A stretch of DNA of 36,475 nt from Clostridia bacterium (GTDB taxonomy: Bacteria; Bacillota; Clostridia; Oscillospirales; Acutalibacteraceae), in NCBI GenBank assembly GCA_017441385.1, contig JAFRXY010000045.1, forward strand, positions 1 through 36,475, read 5' to 3'. The notes under the pieces were generated by a model. It saw only the letters and a list, made by a program, of their open reading frames with translations. It did no database searches and was not told where the DNA came from. The position numbers and the translations under genes were made by a program. The stretch's first letter is position 1. Every line of letters starts with the position of its first letter. Shown here piece after piece: positions 32,779 to 36,475 of this stretch.

Positions 32779-33732
32779 TTATTCCACCTTCCACCCGCTG
32801 AAATTGATTTTTTCTGTAAACATGTCGAAATCCGCGCTGCCCTTGCGGGACACCTCGCCGGCGAAGAGTTCCATCAGCCGCAGCGATTCCGCCTGCGCCA
32901 TGTCGGTCAGCTCAAAGAAATTCCTGCTGGAGCGCACGCTTCTGTCCTGCGGATAATACCAGACGCTGCCCGTCATATTGCCGTAATCAAAGTCGGTTTC
33001 CTCCGTCTTGGGATGAAATCTGCTGGACAGCACCCCGCCGGCTGTTCCGGGCCGGATGTAAGGAATGAGCTTCTCGGCCGCCTCGGCGATCGGCTTTTTG
33101 ATAAAACGGCTGTCGTTGCGCAGGGATATCATGTAGCGGAAATCTCCCGCCAGCGTCACGGCCGACTTCCGCGGCGTGTGCTGCCCGTACAGGTCGCAGA
33201 TCAGCAGGGAATACAGCAGGGCGGCGGCGGAATCTATTCCGTCGCAATCCGGCAGACAGTCGCCCAGATTCATATCGCATGTCCTGCGTCCCGTGTCGTG
33301 CAGCAGCAGCATGACGTCGAGATTATTCTCGATGACATTGTGATATTTGAAATTTTTGCCGCGCTCGTCGGTTTTTTCCAGCAGCTCTATATTGTAATAG
33401 ACAAGGGGGTGAACCGTCCTGTCATAGCAGTAATGGCTGCAAAAGCCCAGCGCGTAGGAATAAATGAGACGGTAATCCTCCCTGCCGGCGCAATAACGGC
33501 AGACCTTCGCCAGAGAGCGGAGCAGCGTGGAAGGATTTCCCTTGTGCATGGCGGTGCCGTATTGGTGAAGGCTTCCCGACTGCCACGGCAGATTTCTGTG
33601 GTAAAACAGTATGTCGGGGCCTTGGCAGCCCCACAGAAACGCGGCGTTGTCAATATCGGGATAGAGTTCCGCAAGGAAACTGTCTCTGCAAATCCGTCTG
33701 CCCAGCAGCCAGTGACTCATAATATCAGGCAT
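32779..33732 (-). CDS. Zinc-dependent phospholipase C family protein
   Basis: A 317-residue protein resembling the zinc-dependent phospholipase C family (PF00882). The N-terminus has MPDIMSHWLLGRR, followed by a GPDILFYH block and FCSHYCYDRTVHPLVYY, giving several His and Asp residues that could bind zinc. The family pattern of an early histidine, a GPD motif and a HYxxDxxxHP motif is clear. No signal peptide is visible, so it is probably cytoplasmic. The open frame extends upstream into a simple repeat (to 33783), but the ATG at 33732 has GGAGG eight bases upstream. It has no promoter of its own between the upstream hairpin and the gene. Real substrates of this clostridial group are unknown. 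Confidence 0.85.
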   Translation of the reverse strand: MPDIMSHWLLGRRICRDSFLAELYPDIDNAAFLWGCQGPDILFYHRNLPWQSGSLHQYGTAMHKGNPSTLLRSLAKVCRYCAGREDYRLIYSYALGFCSHYCYDRTVHPLVYYNIELLEKTDERGKNFKYHNVIENNLDVMLLLHDTGRRTCDMNLGDCLPDCDGIDSAAALLYSLLICDLYGQHTPRKSAVTLAGDFRYMISLRNDSRFIKKPIAEAAEKLIPYIRPGTAGGVLSSRFHPKTEETDFDYGNMTGSVWYYPQDRSVRSSRNFFELTDMAQAESLRLMELFAGEVSRKGSADFDMFTEKINFSGWKVE

Positions 33733-33750
33733 TTTCAAAACCTCCGTTTT

Positions 33751-33785
33751 CACACAAACACACAAACACACAAACAAACACACAA
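33751..33785. repeat. 8-bp simple repeat upstream of the phospholipase gene
   Basis: Three exact tandem copies of CACACAAA (33751-33774), then a partial and a variant copy. It lies between an attenuator-like hairpin and the ribosome site, outside any gene. Confidence 0.85.
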
Positions 33786-33794
33786 TGAACAGGT

Positions 33795-33841
33795 AAAAAA
33801 CGACACAAAGCGGACGACATAATCGCCGCCCGCCTTGTGTC
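33795..33841 (-). terminator. Terminator or attenuator hairpin before the phospholipase gene
   Basis: A 15-bp stem with two G-T wobble positions (33802-33816 with 33827-33841, 10-base loop) is followed on the minus strand by C and six Ts. It could end the carboxypeptidase/lipoprotein transcript or act as an attenuator in the phospholipase leader. Confidence 0.8.
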
Positions 33842-34111
33842 AGAAAAGAGTATCAAAAAAGGGATAGGAGTAGGTGTAGTCACAGTAAGATCATAACGGA
33901 AAATACAAAGCCGACAGACGAGAACATATGCACCGGATAACCGCACAGAGGTTCGTTTGACTCCCGTTACTAATTCTTAGTATAAAGATATTTTATGAAT
34001 ACACCGTTAACTGGCGAATAACACTTTGTGAACAAAGCAGCGACATTGAGAGCATATTTTACTTTTAAAAACAACTTTTATTGCAATTTTACAAAACCCC
34101 GCCGCGGTCAA
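33842..34111. other. Noncoding stretch, possible leader RNA
   Basis: Between the lipoprotein stop and the hairpin lie about 270 bases without a credible gene. On the minus strand a -10-like TATACT or TAAAAT occurs near 33980-34000, with poor -35 boxes. Segments GGGAGT and ACTCC can pair across the middle. No known RNA family is recognised. Confidence 0.4.
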
Positions 34112-34714
34112 TTACATGCCTATCACGGTATAGGCATACGCCACCGGCGTGCGGATATCAGACAGAACACGGTTTGCCCCGATCGACTGGACGATATACC
34201 ACCTGTTGCCGACCTTGGTCATCGAAATTTCCACCGAAAGCTGTGTGCTTTCCGCCTTGGCGGCACGCTTCCGGATGGCGGAGGCAAGCAGCTCAGCCGG
34301 ATTGCCTTCCGAACCGGCGTCGATGGATTTCATCAGATCGCCCAGCGCCAGATCGCATATCTCCCCGAAATCGGCGGGAAGGGTCAGCTCCACCTGCGCA
34401 ATGGCGGAATTGCCGTGAATGCTGATATTTTCAGTCCGCCACTCTATGCGGCCGGCAAGCGATTGACAGGCCCTGACGGCTTCTTCGCAGTCAGTGTAGG
34501 AGTCAATGTTGGCCATGCAGCATTGATTCATGCCGGCGAAATTGTAATCGCGCAGGCTCTCCATGTACGAATCAATCAGTTGCCCGGTCAGGGCGCTGTC
34601 GTCGGATTTGCTTTCGCCGCAGGCAGAAAGGGCTGCCGTCTGCACGGTCAGCAGGGCCAGCAGGACGGTCAAAGCCGCCATCCGCCGCAGGAAAAGTATC
34701 ATTTTTCCGGACAT
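34112..34714 (-). CDS. Putative lipoprotein, unknown function
   Basis: A 200-residue exported protein with a type II signal peptide and lipobox LSAC (Cys32). After a short Ser/Asp linker comes a domain of two helices and a curved sheet (about 44-190). Its helix-plus-sheet pattern and the final VGNRWYIVQ strand recall small NTF2-like domains, but I cannot name a family with confidence. It lies 36 bases downstream of the carboxypeptidase gene and is probably cotranscribed with it. GGGAG lies 12 bases before the ATG. Confidence 0.75.
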   Translation of the reverse strand: MSGKMILFLRRMAALTVLLALLTVQTAALSACGESKSDDSALTGQLIDSYMESLRDYNFAGMNQCCMANIDSYTDCEEAVRACQSLAGRIEWRTENISIHGNSAIAQVELTLPADFGEICDLALGDLMKSIDAGSEGNPAELLASAIRKRAAKAESTQLSVEISMTKVGNRWYIVQSIGANRVLSDIRTPVAYAYTVIGM

Positions 34715-34750
34715 AGAATCGAATCACTCCCGTCGTTACGACATTTCAAT

Positions 34751-36190
34751 TCAGCGGTAGGTTCTTCTGGTTGCCTTGCGGCGGGAAACATTCCGCTTGA
34801 GGCTGTTCATCTTCTGCTTGTTGGAGTAGGAAATGAAGATATACGCCACAATTCCCAGTATCGCCAGCACAAGGAACACCCTGAAGACCGTGGAGGCGAA
34901 AAGATTGTTGACCCAGTCGAGAATCGCCAGCAGCGTGCTGCGTTCCACCGATTCGCTGGCCACAAGATTGATCCTGCCGATCTCCTCGCCGTCGTAGCTC
35001 AGCACGGCGGTGCCCAGCTTCTGCCCCTTGCGGACGGGGGCGACCGCCTCCTCGTCCACAAAGGTGATCTCCTTGGTGACGCTCGTCGCCTTGACCCCCT
35101 TGGGAAGAATCGTGCTGAAATCGTCCTGCGGCACCAGCGTGATGCTGTCCTTGTTCCACGCCAGCTTGAGGGGAATTTTCGTAATGGGGACGTTGGTGTT
35201 ATAGATGTCGGTGATATACAGGTTGTTGAAGGCCCATTCAAAGAGGTTCTTCGCGTCGATAAAGGCGTAATTCTTGTCTTTTGCCGTCGGCGCGTGGTCA
35301 TTGAGCAGCACGGCAATATAATGGTAGTCCCGGCCGCCTATATTCTTCTTGGCGTAGGAGGCGTAGCAGTGACCCGACTTGATGAGGTATCCCGTCTTGA
35401 CCCCTTCGCAGTACTGATAGAAGTAATCGGTGCCGTCCGCGCCGGTTTCGCCTTCGCGGATCAGCAGGTTGGTAGAAACCACCCAGTGGACGTTGGGATT
35501 CTTGTTGGTGGCCTTGATGCCGTAGGAATGGGGCGTGTAGGCCATTTCCGCCAGCTCGGGAATATTCATCAGGTGGTTGGCGATCAGCGCCATGTCGTGC
35601 GCGGTGGAATAGTGATTTTCAAAATCCGTGGTCAGACCCGACGCGCATTTGAAATGGGTATTGGTGCAGCCGATCTCCACGGCGCGGTCATTCATGAACT
35701 TGATGAATTCCTCGTTGGTGTCGCTGCCGTAATACTGCTTGCTGATGTAATAGCCGATGGCTTCGGCGGCGCCGTTTTCCGAGGCGACAAGCGCGTCGTA
35801 AAGCAGGTCGCGCAGGGTGAAGCGTTCGTTGACCTTGATGTGGGTCCACACGCCGGTGGCGCCTTCCTTGTTGTAATTGACAAATCGCACGGCGCGGGAA
35901 TCCACCACCACCATTTCGTCCAGCGAATCGGCTCTCTCATAGGCGATGATGCAGGTCATCATCTTGGTCAGCGACGCGGGCAGCATCTTTTTGTCCGGAT
36001 CCTTCTCAAAGACAACCTTGCCGGTGTCCATATTCAGCATGTAGGCCGTTTCGCAGACCGGCTCATATTCCGAGCGGAAGGCCGCGCTGACTTTTGCCGG
36101 CTCCGACTTCGGCAGCACAAACTGCGAAAACGACATCAAAACGGCGCAAACCGCGCAGACCAGCCGCCTGAATCCTTTTGATGATAACAT
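34751..36190 (-). CDS. D-alanyl-D-alanine carboxypeptidase (PBP5/DacF-like)
   Basis: A 479-residue penicillin-binding protein that trims the terminal D-alanine from peptidoglycan stem peptides. A signal peptide (about 8-36) precedes the S11 peptidase domain with Ser73-x-x-Lys76, Ser137-Glu-Asn139 and Lys265-Thr-Gly267. A beta-rich C-terminal domain follows (about 310-420), then a membrane segment (about 436-460) and a very basic tail, so the protein is anchored at its C-terminus. The open frame extends upstream past the promoter; the ATG at 36190 with AAGGAG upstream is the real start, because the ATG at 36247 lies right at the -10 box. First gene of a two-gene unit with the lipoprotein. Confidence 0.94.
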   Translation of the reverse strand: MLSSKGFRRLVCAVCAVLMSFSQFVLPKSEPAKVSAAFRSEYEPVCETAYMLNMDTGKVVFEKDPDKKMLPASLTKMMTCIIAYERADSLDEMVVVDSRAVRFVNYNKEGATGVWTHIKVNERFTLRDLLYDALVASENGAAEAIGYYISKQYYGSDTNEEFIKFMNDRAVEIGCTNTHFKCASGLTTDFENHYSTAHDMALIANHLMNIPELAEMAYTPHSYGIKATNKNPNVHWVVSTNLLIREGETGADGTDYFYQYCEGVKTGYLIKSGHCYASYAKKNIGGRDYHYIAVLLNDHAPTAKDKNYAFIDAKNLFEWAFNNLYITDIYNTNVPITKIPLKLAWNKDSITLVPQDDFSTILPKGVKATSVTKEITFVDEEAVAPVRKGQKLGTAVLSYDGEEIGRINLVASESVERSTLLAILDWVNNLFASTVFRVFLVLAILGIVAYIFISYSNKQKMNSLKRNVSRRKATRRTYR

Positions 36191-36250
36191 TTTTTTCTTT
36201 TTTCTCCTTCCTGAGGGTTTGTATTCCCTGTATTTCCTGTTTTTCATGTT

Positions 36251-36300
36251 ATTATAGCATATGTTTTTCCTATTATAAATGATGTAAAAGTAAATTAACA
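36251..36300 (-). promoter_or_regulatory. Promoter region of the carboxypeptidase gene
   Basis: Two TATAAT boxes on the minus strand (36277-36272 and 36256-36251) lack good -35 boxes. TGTTAA-TTTAC-TTTTAC (36300-36284), six bases upstream of the first -10, matches the WalR consensus TGTWAH-N5-TGTWAH with one mismatch. Confidence 0.5.
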
Positions 36301-36405
36301 GTAAAATATCATTTTGCCATGGAAATTTCCCGCCATTATAGCAATCCAAAAAAAGTATAAGGCAGTTGACAAGGGTGGTAAAATAGAAGCATAGAGGTGA
36401 GTGGT

Positions 36406-36475
36406 ATGCTCAATAAGGAAGAACGGGAATTACTGATAAAGACATACGAAAAAACACAAGATGCAAGATTAACAG
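36406..36475 (+). CDS. Transposase-like gene, 5' end only
   Basis: The first 23 codons of a gene cut by the right edge. The ATG has GAGGTG six bases upstream, and a TTGACA lies at 36366-36371 without a clear -10. The start MLNKEERELLIKTYE resembles the beginning of IS630-type transposases of clostridia, which open with a short helix before a helix-turn-helix domain. This is recognition from a very short stretch and could be wrong. Confidence 0.4.
   Translation, partial: MLNKEERELLIKTYEKTQDARLT

Noticed and set aside
33751-33785. Possible CRISPR-like array from short CA-rich repeats
   Set aside because: Units are 8 bp without unique spacers, and no cas gene is present. It is a simple repeat.
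33725-33946. 73-codon minus-strand frame before the phospholipase gene
   Set aside because: It runs through the terminator hairpin and the simple repeat, which gives the repeated Val-Cys-Phe residues. Judged noncoding leader.
34028-36181. 717-residue plus-strand open frame opposite the lipoprotein and carboxypeptidase genes
   Set aside because: It covers two genes with clear motifs on the other strand and crosses their spacer without a ribosome site, so it is a compositional artefact.

Overview
The window reads as chromosomal DNA of a Gram-positive anaerobe of the class Clostridia, most like the Ruminococcaceae/Oscillospirales. The evidence is a bacterial V/A-type ATPase, FtsEX paired with an extracellular M23 hydrolase, several lipoproteins with clear lipoboxes, a PdaA-type spore-cortex deacetylase, GC-rich genes (about 55-65% where I counted) separated by very AT-rich spacers, strong Shine-Dalgarno sites and frequent TTG starts. 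I found no rRNA, tRNA, CRISPR array or phage module.

Layout, left to right. (1) 24-3410, minus strand: three V/A-ATPase genes (stalk subunit, C, I) behind a strong promoter; the operon runs off the left edge. (2) 3653-3955: a small membrane protein. (3) 4048-11844, minus strand: a complete oligopeptide-type ABC importer in the order binding protein, OppB, OppC, OppD, OppF. It has two remarkable features: OppC carries a seven-repeat RCC1 propeller in its first extracytoplasmic loop, and OppF carries a coiled-coil insertion of nearly 200 residues between Walker A and the Q-loop. (4) 12140-12480: AT-rich spacer. (5) 12537-13354: a tiny two-helix membrane protein and a lipoprotein of unknown role. 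(6) 13520-16154: an AlgI-like MBOAT O-acyltransferase with a DHHW/AlgX-like partner, much AT-richer than its surroundings and possibly acquired. (7) 16257-20423, minus strand: an S41-family protein that has lost its catalytic residues, a metal-chelate-type binding lipoprotein, an ACT-domain protein and a PFL/DUF711 protein. (8) 20652-23473, minus strand: ftsE, ftsX and the coiled-coil M23 hydrolase they are expected to control. (9) 23813-24694, plus strand: methionine aminopeptidase with a SEC-C zinc motif. (10) 24823-28519, minus strand: pdaA, a MITE-like repeat, hflX and a zinc-ribbon membrane protein. (11) 28854-30845, plus strand: a PAP2 phosphatase and a membrane HD-GYP-like protein. (12) 30937-36190, minus strand: a LysM-G5-M23 peptidase, a zinc-dependent phospholipase C-like protein behind a probable attenuator leader, a lipoprotein, and a D-Ala-D-Ala carboxypeptidase. 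(13) 36406 to the right edge: the start of a transposase-like gene.

The right two thirds is strongly weighted to cell-envelope work: septal peptidoglycan hydrolysis (FtsEX-M23), a second M23 enzyme, a carboxypeptidase, cortex deacetylation and polymer O-acetylation. Sequences resembling WalR boxes, each with one mismatch, lie at the promoters of ftsE, the LysM-M23 gene and the carboxypeptidase gene, which would fit shared control by a WalRK-type system. The best candidates for undescribed biology are the decorated Opp transporter, the catalytically dead S41 protein with its Thr/Lys/Arg tail, and the leader RNA before the phospholipase gene.
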